Shown here: positions 25,414 through 33,482 of the stretch, piece after piece | Layout of the letters: each line of letters begins with the position of its first letter | Numbering within the stretch: the stretch's first letter is position 1 | Assembly: GCF_900156735.1 (NCBI RefSeq) | Contig: NZ_FTOL01000003.1 | Coordinates: forward strand, 372,001-436,000 | Length of the DNA: 64,000 nucleotides | From: Chryseobacterium ureilyticum | Lineage (GTDB): Bacteria; Bacteroidota; Bacteroidia; Flavobacteriales; Weeksellaceae | Direction of reading: 5' to 3' | Position numbers and translations under genes: made by a program | Notes under the pieces: model-generated | Told to the model about the DNA's origin: nothing | Seen by the model: only the letters and a program-made list of their open reading frames with translations | Database searches by the model: none

Positions 25414-26067
25414 ATGAAATTGCATAGAGAATCAAAAGGAACGATTACGGTAGCAACGATACTTTTTTTTGTATTGGGAGCTTTAGCCATCTATTTCCTT
25501 AAAATATGGTCATTATTGATCATCATGCCTTTGTTGGTAATTTACTGTCTGGTATTCTGGTTCTTCAGAGTTCCGAACCGTACTATTCTTGACCACAAAG
25601 AGAATGTAATAGCTCCGGTTGACGGAAAAGTAGTAATGATCAAGGAAGTGGAAGAAAATGAATTCCTAAAAGGAAAGGCAATTCAGGTTTCTATCTTCAT
25701 GTCTCCGCTGAATGTACACATTTGTAGATATCCGGTTACCGGAAAAGTTATTTACAAAAAATACCACCCAGGGAAATATCTGGTAGCTTGGCATGAAAAG
25801 TCTTCTACAGAGAATGAAAGAACAACAGTAGCTGTAGAAACTGAAACAAACCATAAAGTGGTATTCAGACAGATTGCAGGATATGTAGCGAGAAGGATCG
25901 TGTTCTATTGTAACGAAGGAGATAAGGCAAGTGCCGGACATGAGTTCGGATTTATTAAATTCGGGTCAAGAATGGATGTATTCCTGCCTTTAGACACAGA
26001 AATCATCTGTAAGATTGGTGACATTACCAAAGGTGGTTTGGATGTGATCGCTAAATTGAAAGATTAA
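25414..26067 (+). CDS. psd: Phosphatidylserine decarboxylase, short type
   Basis: The 217-residue proenzyme makes phosphatidylethanolamine from phosphatidylserine. It is the short, PSD-A type: two N-terminal membrane helices (about 12-50), VIAPVDGKVVMIKEV, SIFMSPLNVHICRYPVTG with the catalytic His region, and the self-cleavage site FGS (cut between Gly184 and Ser185, which becomes the pyruvoyl group). The order cdsA-psd places two steps of the same pathway in one operon; the intervening serine transferase gene (pssA) is not in the window. A terminator follows. Confidence 0.95.
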   Translation: MKLHRESKGTITVATILFFVLGALAIYFLKIWSLLIIMPLLVIYCLVFWFFRVPNRTILDHKENVIAPVDGKVVMIKEVEENEFLKGKAIQVSIFMSPLNVHICRYPVTGKVIYKKYHPGKYLVAWHEKSSTENERTTVAVETETNHKVVFRQIAGYVARRIVFYCNEGDKASAGHEFGFIKFGSRMDVFLPLDTEIICKIGDITKGGLDVIAKLKD

Positions 26068-26087
26068 GATTTATAATCATCATACTA

Positions 26088-26125
26088 AAGACTGTTCTGA
26101 AAAGAGCAGTTTTTTCTGTTTTTAA
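26088..26125 (+). terminator. Intrinsic terminator of psd
   Basis: ACTGTTCT (26091-26098) pairs with AGAGCAGT (26103-26110) with one wobble, followed by six T. Confidence 0.85.
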
Positions 26126-26164
26126 ATACTAATGACAGAAATAATTTAAACGAATATCACTAAT

Positions 26165-26195
26165 AAAAAAAACGGAGACGATCTCCGTTTTATAT
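26165..26195. terminator. Bidirectional intrinsic terminator, mainly of the DUF1801 gene
   Basis: AAACGGAGA (26170-26178) and TCTCCGTTT (26182-26190) pair perfectly; there is an A run on the left and a T run on the right. It sits between convergent genes. Confidence 0.88.
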
Positions 26196-26206
26196 ATATC
26201 ATAAAC

Positions 26207-26557
26207 TTAAGCTTTAATATACTGCTTTATTTCATCTAATAAGCTTAATATAAAATCTACAGGCAGATCTCCCTTTGCATCAATTAAAAGGATTTTAAAC
26301 TTCTTTCTGCCATCTTGGGTAAGCTCCGGATAATCCAGTTTATCACCGTGGTAAAAACTAAGATAATGTTTTTTATATTTTTTGCTATAGTAGAAATAGC
26401 ACAGCATTTTCTTTTTGTACTTGATAAAAGGAAGTCCGAAACTGAATGTTTCTGTAATATTTTCAGTATCGGATGCCAGGATCTTTTCACGTAAAAAAAG
26501 AAGAGTACTTCTTTCAGGCTCTTCGATTCTGTAGAAATACTCTTGTATGGGATTCAT
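26207..26557 (-). CDS. DUF1801 family protein
   Basis: The 116-residue protein fits DUF1801 (YdhG-like fold): IQEYFYRIEEPERSTLLFLREKI, then TETFSFGLPFIKYKKKMLCYFYY, HYLSFYHGDKL and a C-terminal helix ending IKQYIKA. These small cytosolic proteins have a fold shared with frataxin/YdhG-like proteins and no established function. It follows the MsbA-like exporter gene by 20 bases on the same strand and they probably share a transcript ended by the hairpin at 26165-26195. Confidence 0.8.
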   Translation of the reverse strand: MNPIQEYFYRIEEPERSTLLFLREKILASDTENITETFSFGLPFIKYKKKMLCYFYYSKKYKKHYLSFYHGDKLDYPELTQDGRKKFKILLIDAKGDLPVDFILSLLDEIKQYIKA

Positions 26558-26577
26558 TTAAAATTAATTAAAATGTT

Positions 26578-28416
26578 TTAGTCAAAGTTTTGTAGCTCAA
26601 CAAGCTTGTTGTACATTCCTTTTCTGGCAATAAGATCATGGTGGGTGCCTTGTTCTACAATGGTTCCTTTTTCCATTACTACGATCCAATCTGCTTTTTG
26701 GATGGTTGAAAGTCTGTGGGCAATAACAAGAGACGTTCTGTTTTCCATCATCTTTTCAAGGGCATCCTGAACGAATCTTTCGGATTCTGTATCCAAAGCT
26801 GAAGTAGCTTCATCAAGGATCATGATCGGTGGATTTTTCAATACAGCTCTTGCGATAGAAACTCTTTGCTTCTGACCACCGGAAAGCTTATTTCCATCAT
26901 CTCCGATATTGGTATCATAACCTTCAGAAAGACCGGTGATGAAAGTGTCTGCATTCGCAATTTTAGCAGCTGCAATTACTTCTTCTCTGGTTGCATCAGG
27001 TTTCCCCATTAGGATATTGTTATACACAGAATCATTGAATAATACGGATTCCTGTGTTACCATCCCAAGAAGCTGGCGGTATTCCTGTAATTTTAAATGT
27101 TTAATATCCGTTCCATCAATTAAGATTTCTCCTTCAGAAACATCATAAAATCTGGCTAAAAGATTGGCAATCGTTGTCTTACCACTTCCACTTTGTCCTA
27201 CTAAAGCAACGGTTTTTCCTTTTGGAATCGTAAGATTGAAGTTTTTAAGGATCAGATTAGCTTTATCATAGTAGAATCCAATGTTCTTGAATTCAATATT
27301 ATTCTGAAGTGTAGAAATAGAAACGGGTTCTGCAATTTCTTCAATTTTAACGTCGGCATCAAGGATTTCCAATACTCTTTTCAGAGAAGCTTCCCCTTTT
27401 TGTACATTAGAAATAGATGAAGATAAAGTTTTTGCCGGTGGTAAGATCTGGAAGAACATTCCTAGAAATACTAAGAAACCTGCTGGTGATAAACTTTGAT
27501 CAACAATAATCTGTTTTCCTCCATACCATGCAATGATCAAAAAGGTAATAGAGCCTAGAAACTCACTCATTGGCGATGCTAATTCTTTCTTTCTTCCCAA
27601 GCTCATTGAACTTGAAATCCATCTGTTCATAGATTGCATAAATCGGCTATCCATGATCTTTTCAGCATTAAATATTTTAATAACCTTTGAAGATTTCAGT
27701 GTTTCATCTACAATGGAGAAGATGGTTCCCAATTCATGTTGTGCTTCATGAGAATCCTTTTTCAGGCTTTTTCCAATTAAAGCGATCATCGTTCCCATTA
27801 CAGGCAGTACCAATAAAGAGAAAAGAGTCATTTCCGGACTTACAATAAATAAAGAGATCAAAGTACTGATCAACATAAAAGGAGCGTTGATTAATTCAAC
27901 TAAGCTGCCTAAAATACTTCCTTCAACTTCTCCCACGTCGTTAGACATACGGGACATCATATCTCCTTTTCTGCTTTCGGTAAAAAAGGAAACAGGCAAT
28001 GACAATATTTTTCTGTACATTGCTCCACGCAGATCTTTGGTAACCCCTACACGGTAATTGATCAAAAGTAATGCTCCTAAATATCTGAAAATATTTCTTA
28101 GAAGGAACATAAAGGCTGTAATAATACACAACCAGGCAAGAACTTTCAGAGAACCATACTCTGAAACTAAAGATTGTATATAATAAGTAGAATAATGCTT
28201 TGCATAAGAGAAGAAGTCTATGATTTCACCGGAATAAACTGGTGCAGAATCTTGTTTTTCTGATTGTATAGTGCCGAAAAGCATTCCTAAAACCGGTAAA
28301 ATGGTTCCCAGAGAAGCAATCTGAAACACAGAATACAGAATATTGAAAAATAAACTTCCGTAAATATATTTTTGGTGGGGTCTCGCGAACCTCAGAATTT
28401 TTTTATACTCGTTCAT
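26578..28416 (-). CDS. MsbA-like ABC exporter (fused permease and ATPase)
   Basis: The 612-residue half-transporter has six membrane helices (about 20-350) and a C-terminal ATPase domain with Walker A GQSGSGKTT (Lys413), Q-loop MVTQESVLFND, signature LSGGQKQRVSIARA, Walker B IMILDEATSALD and the H-loop IAHRLSTIQ. It would work as a homodimer or pair with another half-transporter. The overall pattern is close to lipid exporters such as MsbA, but the substrate cannot be deduced here; drugs are an alternative. Two tandem TAATTTTG boxes lie 20-38 bases upstream of the start codon. Confidence 0.9.
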   Translation of the reverse strand: MNEYKKILRFARPHQKYIYGSLFFNILYSVFQIASLGTILPVLGMLFGTIQSEKQDSAPVYSGEIIDFFSYAKHYSTYYIQSLVSEYGSLKVLAWLCIITAFMFLLRNIFRYLGALLLINYRVGVTKDLRGAMYRKILSLPVSFFTESRKGDMMSRMSNDVGEVEGSILGSLVELINAPFMLISTLISLFIVSPEMTLFSLLVLPVMGTMIALIGKSLKKDSHEAQHELGTIFSIVDETLKSSKVIKIFNAEKIMDSRFMQSMNRWISSSMSLGRKKELASPMSEFLGSITFLIIAWYGGKQIIVDQSLSPAGFLVFLGMFFQILPPAKTLSSSISNVQKGEASLKRVLEILDADVKIEEIAEPVSISTLQNNIEFKNIGFYYDKANLILKNFNLTIPKGKTVALVGQSGSGKTTIANLLARFYDVSEGEILIDGTDIKHLKLQEYRQLLGMVTQESVLFNDSVYNNILMGKPDATREEVIAAAKIANADTFITGLSEGYDTNIGDDGNKLSGGQKQRVSIARAVLKNPPIMILDEATSALDTESERFVQDALEKMMENRTSLVIAHRLSTIQKADWIVVMEKGTIVEQGTHHDLIARKGMYNKLVELQNFD

Positions 28417-28436
28417 TCAATGAAAAAATTGGATAG

Positions 28437-28454
28437 CAAAATTACGCAAAATTA
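28437..28454 (-). promoter_or_regulatory. Tandem -7 boxes of the ABC exporter gene
   Basis: Minus-strand TAATTTTG occurs twice, ten bases apart (28454-28447 and 28444-28437), 20 bases and more before the ATG at 28416. No -33 TTG is well placed. Confidence 0.4.
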
Positions 28455-28691
28455 AAAGATAAGACGTTCTTAATCTTGTTTTACTTTAATGGATATGTTT
28501 CAAAATAGATGTATTTGTTACAAATGACTGAATTTTAAATGTATAATATCAAAATCCGCATTCTGCATTGAAATGTAAGATACCTATTATGGAGAATAGT
28601 TTTATGCAAAAGTATGAAGTAGGAAAGTAGAAGAACACTCAGGAGAAAAGTGTTGAAACCCTTCTGTTTTAGATGGTTTTGCTTTTTTTTA

Positions 28692-28732
28692 GCCACAAAT
28701 GCACGAATTATTTTTATTTGTGCATTTGTGGC
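28692..28732. repeat. Palindromic intergenic element (GCCACAAATGCAC type)
   Basis: GCCACAAATGCAC (28692-28704) and GTGCATTTGTGGC (28720-28732) are perfect inverted copies, 15 bases apart. A T run precedes the hairpin on the plus strand, so it does not fit a plus-strand terminator. Similar GCCACxAATxCAC palindromes occur between genes in many Bacteroidota, as I recall, so this may be a dispersed repeat. Confidence 0.55.
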
Positions 28733-28758
28733 AATTAAAATGTGGTATTGAGAATATT

Positions 28759-29679
28759 TTAAAATTTTACCTGATCATTATATTTTGGAGCGAAATTTTT
28801 AGGATTCAATTTTTCCAGCGATTTTCCAAAGTTATTGATGATCTGAGTCATATTGTCAAGGTTGACAACGCTCATGTCGTCCTTTTCATGATGATAATGA
28901 GTTGCTTTTGACATATCAACTGTTGAAAAGGAGTGGGCAATAATTTTCTTTTTTACAAAGCTTACATTATCTGAGCGGTAAAAAAGCTGTTGTCTGGCAT
29001 ATGGATCAGCATTTATTTTCAATCCATTTACTGCATATTTGTTGAATAGTTCATCAAGATCTGAAAACCCGTCACCCGTCATGTACAATGCGTTTTTTCC
29101 CCATTGAGACTCCGTAGCGACCATTTCAAAATTGAAAAGAGCTGTCATATTATTGTAAATCGGGTCTAGGTTTTGATCTGCAGAGATCGCTTTTGATCCC
29201 AGCATTCCTTTTTCTTCCCCATTAAAAGCCATGAAAACCATAGAAAACTCCGGTTTTTTATTTGTAAAATAATCGGCAATACCTACTAAAGTAGTAATTC
29301 CGCTGGCATCGTCATCTGCTCCATTATAAATATTATCACCTTCATTATTACTGGTTCCGATGTGATCAAAATGACCGGAGAATCCTAGAAATTTATTCGA
29401 TTTACCCTTTTTTACGCCGCATACATTGTAAGCTGTTTTTCCTTTGTAATCAAAAGGAATCAGATAAGAGTTTCCTGTGCAGTATTCAAGTTTGTTTTCT
29501 TTGAAAAGACTTGCGATGTAGTTGGCTGCATTATCGTTTTCAGAAGTTCCGATTTCACGCCCTTTCATTTCATCGGATGCAAGCGTTGAGATTACTGTTT
29601 TTATTCTTTCCTGTGATACTTCCTGTGCAAAAGTAAAGGCTGAAAACAGAGATAAAGTGAGATAGGTTATTTTTTTCAT
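28759..29679 (-). CDS. Secreted M28 family zinc aminopeptidase
   Basis: The 306-residue protein has a signal peptide (1-18, ending TFAQ). The M28 pattern of a two-zinc peptidase is present: GFSGHFDHIG (His ligand), YNGADDDASGITTL (bridging Asp), MAFNGEEKGMLGSKA (catalytic Glu and Glu ligand), and a C-terminal KATHYHHEKDD His ligand. It would remove N-terminal residues from peptides in the periplasm or outside the cell; specificity is not predictable. No T9SS sorting domain is present, which suggests a periplasmic place. No promoter was found and no terminator follows directly. Confidence 0.9.
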   Translation of the reverse strand: MKKITYLTLSLFSAFTFAQEVSQERIKTVISTLASDEMKGREIGTSENDNAANYIASLFKENKLEYCTGNSYLIPFDYKGKTAYNVCGVKKGKSNKFLGFSGHFDHIGTSNNEGDNIYNGADDDASGITTLVGIADYFTNKKPEFSMVFMAFNGEEKGMLGSKAISADQNLDPIYNNMTALFNFEMVATESQWGKNALYMTGDGFSDLDELFNKYAVNGLKINADPYARQQLFYRSDNVSFVKKKIIAHSFSTVDMSKATHYHHEKDDMSVVNLDNMTQIINNFGKSLEKLNPKNFAPKYNDQVKF

Positions 29680-29727
29680 ATGGATATGATTGATATTATT
29701 TTTAATGATTATAAATATCTTATCGTG

Positions 29728-29762
29728 TAAAAATAAAAAAACAGCTCCAATAAGGAACTGTT
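29728..29762 (-). terminator. Intrinsic terminator of the DUF4293 gene
   Basis: AACAGCTCC (29740-29748) pairs with GGAACTGTT (29754-29762) apart from one weak pair, and on the minus strand seven T follow. It lies 25 bases after the stop codon. Confidence 0.8.
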
Positions 29763-29786
29763 CTCACTCAAAAAATCGTTGTAAGG

Positions 29787-30176
29787 CTATCGAAGTCTGT
29801 CTACAGATTTTACGAGCCTCTCATCTTTACGGATGTATATGTTTGCTATAAGCAGACAGATTACCGCAATTAATGGGAAAATCGGCTCAATACCCTTCTC
29901 AGGAAAATGAATTCCTCCGGATAAGTTTAGTAACCAGTACGCCAATACACCAATCAACAAAGCGTTTATAATGATGCTGATGGTATTCAGCAAAATTTGT
30001 CTTTTTCTGTTTTTGAAACTAAAAATACTTAATGCACCCATGATGACAAGTACTATTGCTCCGATATTAATTACCGGGATAGTGTCTGATAAAACAACAT
30101 CCTGTCCCGTTATAAAAAGGAAAACAGCAGCTAAAACTGCTAATAAGGTCCATATAGTTTGTATTCTCTGTAGCAT
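29787..30176 (-). CDS. DUF4293 integral membrane protein
   Basis: The 129-residue protein begins MLQRIQTIW, which is typical of DUF4293, and has four membrane helices (near 8-25, 35-52, 58-82 and 97-115) with a short charged C-terminus. The family is confined to Bacteroidota and its function is unknown. It is divergent from rho, a neighbourhood I recall from other flavobacteria. The two genes share a 144-base region with back-to-back promoters. Confidence 0.87.
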   Translation of the reverse strand: MLQRIQTIWTLLAVLAAVFLFITGQDVVLSDTIPVINIGAIVLVIMGALSIFSFKNRKRQILLNTISIIINALLIGVLAYWLLNLSGGIHFPEKGIEPIFPLIAVICLLIANIYIRKDERLVKSVDRLR

Positions 30177-30194
30177 TGAATATTAAATTCTTGG

Positions 30195-30224
30195 CAAAAA
30201 TAACATAAATTTTGCACAATTCAA
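30195..30224 (-). promoter_or_regulatory. Promoter of the DUF4293 gene
   Basis: Minus strand: TTG (30224 to 30222), a 19-base spacer, then TATTTTTG (30202 to 30195), 18 bases before the ATG. This fits the Bacteroidota -33/-7 consensus well. Confidence 0.65.
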
Positions 30225-30241
30225 AAATAAGTGTAGATTTG
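30211..30241 (+). promoter_or_regulatory. Promoter of rho
   Basis: TTTG (30211-30214), a 19-base spacer and TAGATTTG (30234-30241) form a full match to the Bacteroidota promoter. It overlaps the divergent DUF4293 promoter and leaves a leader of about 75 bases before the rho ATG. Confidence 0.65.
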
Positions 30242-30250
30242 CATTATACA

Positions 30251-30301
30251 ATGTACTTGAAAACAAAAGTCACCGGACTTACTTTTCTTACTCACAATTA
30301 A
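30251..30301 (+). CDS. Possible 16-codon leader peptide ahead of rho
   Basis: ATG at 30251, ten bases after the rho -7 box, opens a frame [16 protein letters not shown] that stops at 30299-30301, 19 bases before rho. A short ORF can occur by chance; the position near the mRNA 5' end is the only support. E. coli rho has a leader under autogenous control, so a regulatory role is conceivable. Confidence 0.2.
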   Translation: MYLKTKVTGLTFLTHN

Positions 30302-30320
30302 TTACATTTTTACATTAAAT

Positions 30321-32135
30321 ATGTTTAACATAGAAACGTTAAGGTCAAAATCCGTAACGGAACTGACTAAAATCTTAAAGGATTTGGGCGTTAAAGTTGC
30401 AAGAAATAGCAATGAAAATGACAAGATCTTTGCAATTCTTGACTTTCAGGCTTCCAACCCAAAAGTCTCAAAAGATTATTTCAACGCCACTGAAACCAGC
30501 ACAAATACTGAAGAAGCTCCAGCAGAAAAAACTGTAAAGGCTCCGGTAAAAAAGGCTGCCCCAAAGAAAGCACCAGCTAAACCAAGAGTGGCAGCAAAAG
30601 CTCAGACAGAACCAGTAGTAGAAGAAAAAGTAGAGGATAAAACGCCGGTTGCTGAAGAAATAAAAGCTGAAGAACCCAAAGCAGAAATAGTTGCAACAAC
30701 AGACGAAACAGCTGCAGCAAATTCAGCCAAAAAGAAAAGAAAAAGAGTTCCTACCAATACTGGTAACACTGAAGTCTCACAAGAGAAACCAGAAGCTCCT
30801 AAAAACACAGAACCTCAAGAGCCTGCTCAGGCGGAAGAAAAGCCCAACACTCCTCAACAACAACAGGCTAATAAATCTCCAAGAGGAAACAATCACCCGC
30901 AAAACAGCGGAAACCAACATAAAAATCAACATCAGCATCAAAACCAAAACCCTAATCAGAATCAAAACAGACATTCTGAAAAGGCAGAGGAACATGCAGA
31001 CCACAAAAAAGAGTTCAACTTTGATGGAATGGTAAGCATTGAAGGGGTGTTGGAAATTTTACCTGATAATTACGGATTCCTACGTTCATCAGACTTTAGC
31101 TATATCTCTTCTCCCGATGATGTGTATGTTTCTACAGCACAGATCAGAAACTTTGGTTTAAAAACCGGAGATACAGTAAAAGGAATCGTAAGATTGCCTA
31201 AAGAAGGTGAAAAGTATTTTTCATTATTAAGACCTACAGAAGTTAACGGACGTGATCTAGCGTTTATTAAAGACAGAGTAGCATTTGAATATCTTACGCC
31301 ACTTTTCCCTGAGGAAAAATTCAACCTTGCGGGAAGCGGATCTACTGTTTCTACAAGAATCGTTGATTTATTTGCACCTATTGGTAAAGGACAAAGAGCA
31401 ATGATTGTTGCACAGCCTAAAACAGGTAAGACAATGTTGCTTAAAGATATTGCTAACTCTATCGCAGCTAACCACCCGGAAGTATATATGATGGTTCTTC
31501 TGATTGACGAACGTCCGGAAGAGGTAACTGATATGGAAAGAAGCGTAAATGCAGAAGTAATTGCCTCTACATTTGACGAAGCTGCAGAAAAGCACGTGAA
31601 AGTTGCTAACCTTGTTCTTGCAAAAGCACAAAGAATGGTAGAATGCGGACATGATGTTGTAATTCTGTTAGACTCTATTACCAGATTGGCAAGAGCATAC
31701 AATACAGTAACTCCTGCATCAGGAAAGGTTCTTTCCGGTGGGGTAGATGCCAATGCACTTCACAAGCCGAAGAGATTCTTTGGAGCTGCAAGAAAAATTG
31801 AAGGTGGTGGATCTTTAACGATTATTGCTACTGCTCTTATTGATACAGGTTCTAAAATGGACGAAGTAATCTTTGAAGAATTCAAAGGTACAGGTAACAT
31901 GGAACTTCAGCTAGACAGAAAAATTGCAAACAGAAGAATTTATCCTGCGATTGACCTTGTTTCATCCAGCACCCGTAGAGATGACCTTCTTCTTGACGAA
32001 GTTACTTCACAGAGAATGTGGATCTTGAGAAAATATCTTTCTGAGATGAATCCTGTAGAAGCAATGGAATTTGTAGATAAGAACATCAAAGGTACCCTTA
32101 ACAATGAGGAATTCCTGATGTCTATGAATAAATAA
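30321..32135 (+). CDS. rho: Transcription termination factor Rho with a large N-terminal insertion
   Basis: The 604-residue protein has the Rho N-terminal helix domain (1-50, [17 protein letters not shown]), then a disordered insertion of about 185 residues: first Lys/Ala/Glu/Pro-rich, then Gln/Asn/His-rich (about 180-225). The RNA-binding cold-shock-like domain follows ([20 protein letters not shown]), then the ATPase core with Walker A AQPKTGKT (Lys370), Walker [18 protein letters not shown] loop ([31 protein letters not shown] region) and R loop. Rho is a hexameric helicase that ends untranslated transcripts. Insertions here occur in other Bacteroidota Rho proteins. It has its own promoter and terminator. 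Confidence 0.96.
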   Translation: MFNIETLRSKSVTELTKILKDLGVKVARNSNENDKIFAILDFQASNPKVSKDYFNATETSTNTEEAPAEKTVKAPVKKAAPKKAPAKPRVAAKAQTEPVVEEKVEDKTPVAEEIKAEEPKAEIVATTDETAAANSAKKKRKRVPTNTGNTEVSQEKPEAPKNTEPQEPAQAEEKPNTPQQQQANKSPRGNNHPQNSGNQHKNQHQHQNQNPNQNQNRHSEKAEEHADHKKEFNFDGMVSIEGVLEILPDNYGFLRSSDFSYISSPDDVYVSTAQIRNFGLKTGDTVKGIVRLPKEGEKYFSLLRPTEVNGRDLAFIKDRVAFEYLTPLFPEEKFNLAGSGSTVSTRIVDLFAPIGKGQRAMIVAQPKTGKTMLLKDIANSIAANHPEVYMMVLLIDERPEEVTDMERSVNAEVIASTFDEAAEKHVKVANLVLAKAQRMVECGHDVVILLDSITRLARAYNTVTPASGKVLSGGVDANALHKPKRFFGAARKIEGGGSLTIIATALIDTGSKMDEVIFEEFKGTGNMELQLDRKIANRRIYPAIDLVSSSTRRDDLLLDEVTSQRMWILRKYLSEMNPVEAMEFVDKNIKGTLNNEEFLMSMNK

Positions 32136-32153
32136 ATTTAATTATTGTTAAAT

Positions 32154-32196
32154 AGAAAGCACGTATCGTATTATATGATTCGTGCTTTTTATTTTT
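32154..32196 (+). terminator. Intrinsic terminator of rho
   Basis: AAAGCACG (32156-32163) pairs with CGTGCTTT (32181-32188), followed by a T-rich tract. It lies 20 bases after the stop. Confidence 0.85.
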
Positions 32197-32289
32197 ATTC
32201 TAAATTCCGAATATTAAAAATATTTTAAAACTTAATTCATTCTAAATCAATATATCAATGTTAAAGATTTATTAAAGTAATCTCCAATC

Positions 32290-32321
32290 TTTGATAATAC
32301 CTTAAATATTGGCTAATTTTG
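32290..32321 (+). promoter_or_regulatory. Promoter of superoxide dismutase
   Basis: TTTG (32290-32293), a 20-base spacer and TAATTTTG (32314-32321) precede the ATG at 32347 by 25 bases. Confidence 0.6.
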
Positions 32322-32346
32322 AAGTATAACATTAAAAATAAAGATT

Positions 32347-32943
32347 ATGTCATTTGAATTACCAAAATTAGGATATGCATATGATGCATTAGAACCTACG
32401 ATCGATGCAAGAACTATGGAAATCCACTATACGAAGCACCACCAGGCGTATATTGACAACTTAAATAAAGCAATCGAAGGAACTGATCTAGCAGGAAAAA
32501 CTATTGAAGAAATCTGCCAGACAGGAACTGACAAACCAGCAGTAAGAAACAACGGTGGAGGACACTTCAACCACTCTTTATTCTGGGAAATCTTAACTCC
32601 TGGAGGAAGCAAAGAGCCTGTAGGAAACGTAAAAGCTGCTATCGAAAACTATGGTGGTCTTGAAAAATTCAAAAACGATTTTTCTGATGCTGCTAAAACA
32701 AGATTCGGTTCAGGATGGGCTTGGTTAGTAAAAAATGCTGACGGTTCAGTATCTGTATCTTCTACTCCAAACCAGGATAACCCATTAATGCCTGTAGCAG
32801 ACGTTAAAGGAACTCCGGTATTAGGATTAGATGTTTGGGAGCACGCTTATTACTTAAACTACCAAAACAGAAGACCTGACTATGTTTCTGCTTTCTTTGA
32901 AGTAGTAAACTGGGATAAAGTAGAGGAATTATTCAACAAATAA
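32347..32943 (+). CDS. sodA: Superoxide dismutase, Fe/Mn family (Mn-type features)
   Basis: The 198-residue enzyme converts superoxide to peroxide and oxygen. The metal ligands are His27, His76 ([10 protein letters not shown]), Asp162 and His166 (DVWEHAYY). The active-site glutamine appears to come from the C-terminal half ([11 protein letters not shown]), with Gly at the N-terminal position that carries Gln in iron enzymes, which favours a manganese or cambialistic enzyme. There is no signal peptide, so it is cytosolic. It is a single-gene unit with a clear promoter and a strong terminator. Confidence 0.96.
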   Translation: MSFELPKLGYAYDALEPTIDARTMEIHYTKHHQAYIDNLNKAIEGTDLAGKTIEEICQTGTDKPAVRNNGGGHFNHSLFWEILTPGGSKEPVGNVKAAIENYGGLEKFKNDFSDAAKTRFGSGWAWLVKNADGSVSVSSTPNQDNPLMPVADVKGTPVLGLDVWEHAYYLNYQNRRPDYVSAFFEVVNWDKVEELFNK

Positions 32944-32959
32944 TTTTCAGCTATTATAA

Positions 32960-32994
32960 AAATAAAGGTTCAGAATTTTCTGAACCTTTTTTAT
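32960..32994. terminator. Bidirectional terminator between sodA and the DUF6146 gene
   Basis: AAAGGTTCAGAA (32964-32975) and TTCTGAACCTTT (32978-32989) pair perfectly with a two-base centre, with A and T runs on either side. It serves the convergent genes on both strands. Confidence 0.92.
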
Positions 32995-33009
32995 TTGTAA
33001 ATATTAAGA

Positions 33010-33432
33010 TTACCATCTCACAGCATCGCTTCCAGATAATCCGTTCATTCTTAATTTGTATTTCCAATTTACATACACGAAAACCTGATATAGTTTATAT
33101 TCAAATTTGATCCCGTAATTTTCTTTAGGATCATAGTCTATTCCAGATTCTATAATGTTTTGATATCTCCCTGAATTGTAATAGCTATTCCATTCATTCA
33201 CAAGAAATGTATTTTTTGTCTTAAGATAAGACTCAGAGTACTGGCTGATTGGTTTTGCCACAGCACTCAGAAAGTAATCGAATTGAGTATCAATTACAGT
33301 AAGTTCCCATTCTCCGTCTTCATTTTTTGAAGGCTTCATTTCATGCTGCTCTTTATCTTTTTTCGGTGTGTTTTGTGAATAACAACTGTAGGGGATAAGA
33401 GCAATACATAATAGTAGGATAAAATTTTTCAT
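33010..33432 (-). CDS. DUF6146 secreted protein
   Basis: The 140-residue protein has a cleavable or lipid-modified signal (PYSCYSQ near 15-20). The mature part matches DUF6146 as I recall it: WELTVIDTQFDYFLSAVAKP, then NTFLVNEWNSYYNSGRYQ, IDYDPKENYGIKFEYKLYQV and a C-terminal NGLSGSDAVRW. This family is found in Bacteroidota and has no known function. It lies downstream of the nuclease gene, but a terminator hairpin separates them, so it is probably a separate unit. Confidence 0.8.
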   Translation of the reverse strand: MKNFILLLCIALIPYSCYSQNTPKKDKEQHEMKPSKNEDGEWELTVIDTQFDYFLSAVAKPISQYSESYLKTKNTFLVNEWNSYYNSGRYQNIIESGIDYDPKENYGIKFEYKLYQVFVYVNWKYKLRMNGLSGSDAVRW

Positions 33433-33446
33433 GATCTATTATTTAC

Positions 33447-33477
33447 ATAAAAAAAGCACTCCAATAAGAGTGCCTTT
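33447..33477 (-). terminator. Intrinsic terminator of the secreted nuclease gene
   Basis: GCACTC (33456-33461) pairs with GAGTGC (33468-33473), and on the minus strand seven T follow. It lies directly after the stop codon at 33483. Confidence 0.82.
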
Positions 33478-33482
33478 CTATA

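Larger units (their letters stand above)
28417..28758. other. 342-base intergenic region
   Basis: No gene is visible. The left end carries the tandem promoter boxes of the ABC exporter gene, the right end the 13-base inverted repeat at 28692-28732. The middle has no structure that I recognise. Confidence 0.5.

Noticed and set aside
28683..28732. Palindrome at 28692 as an intrinsic terminator
   Set aside because: The T run lies before the hairpin on the plus strand and there is no T run after it on either strand; it is better described as an intergenic repeat.
30691..31035. 114-codon plus-strand frame in another phase within rho
   Set aside because: It arises from the low-complexity Lys/Gln/Asn-rich insertion of Rho read out of frame.
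31100..31753. 217-codon minus-strand frame inside rho
   Set aside because: It is the antisense of the conserved Rho ATPase core, whose identity is certain; the product has no recognisable features.
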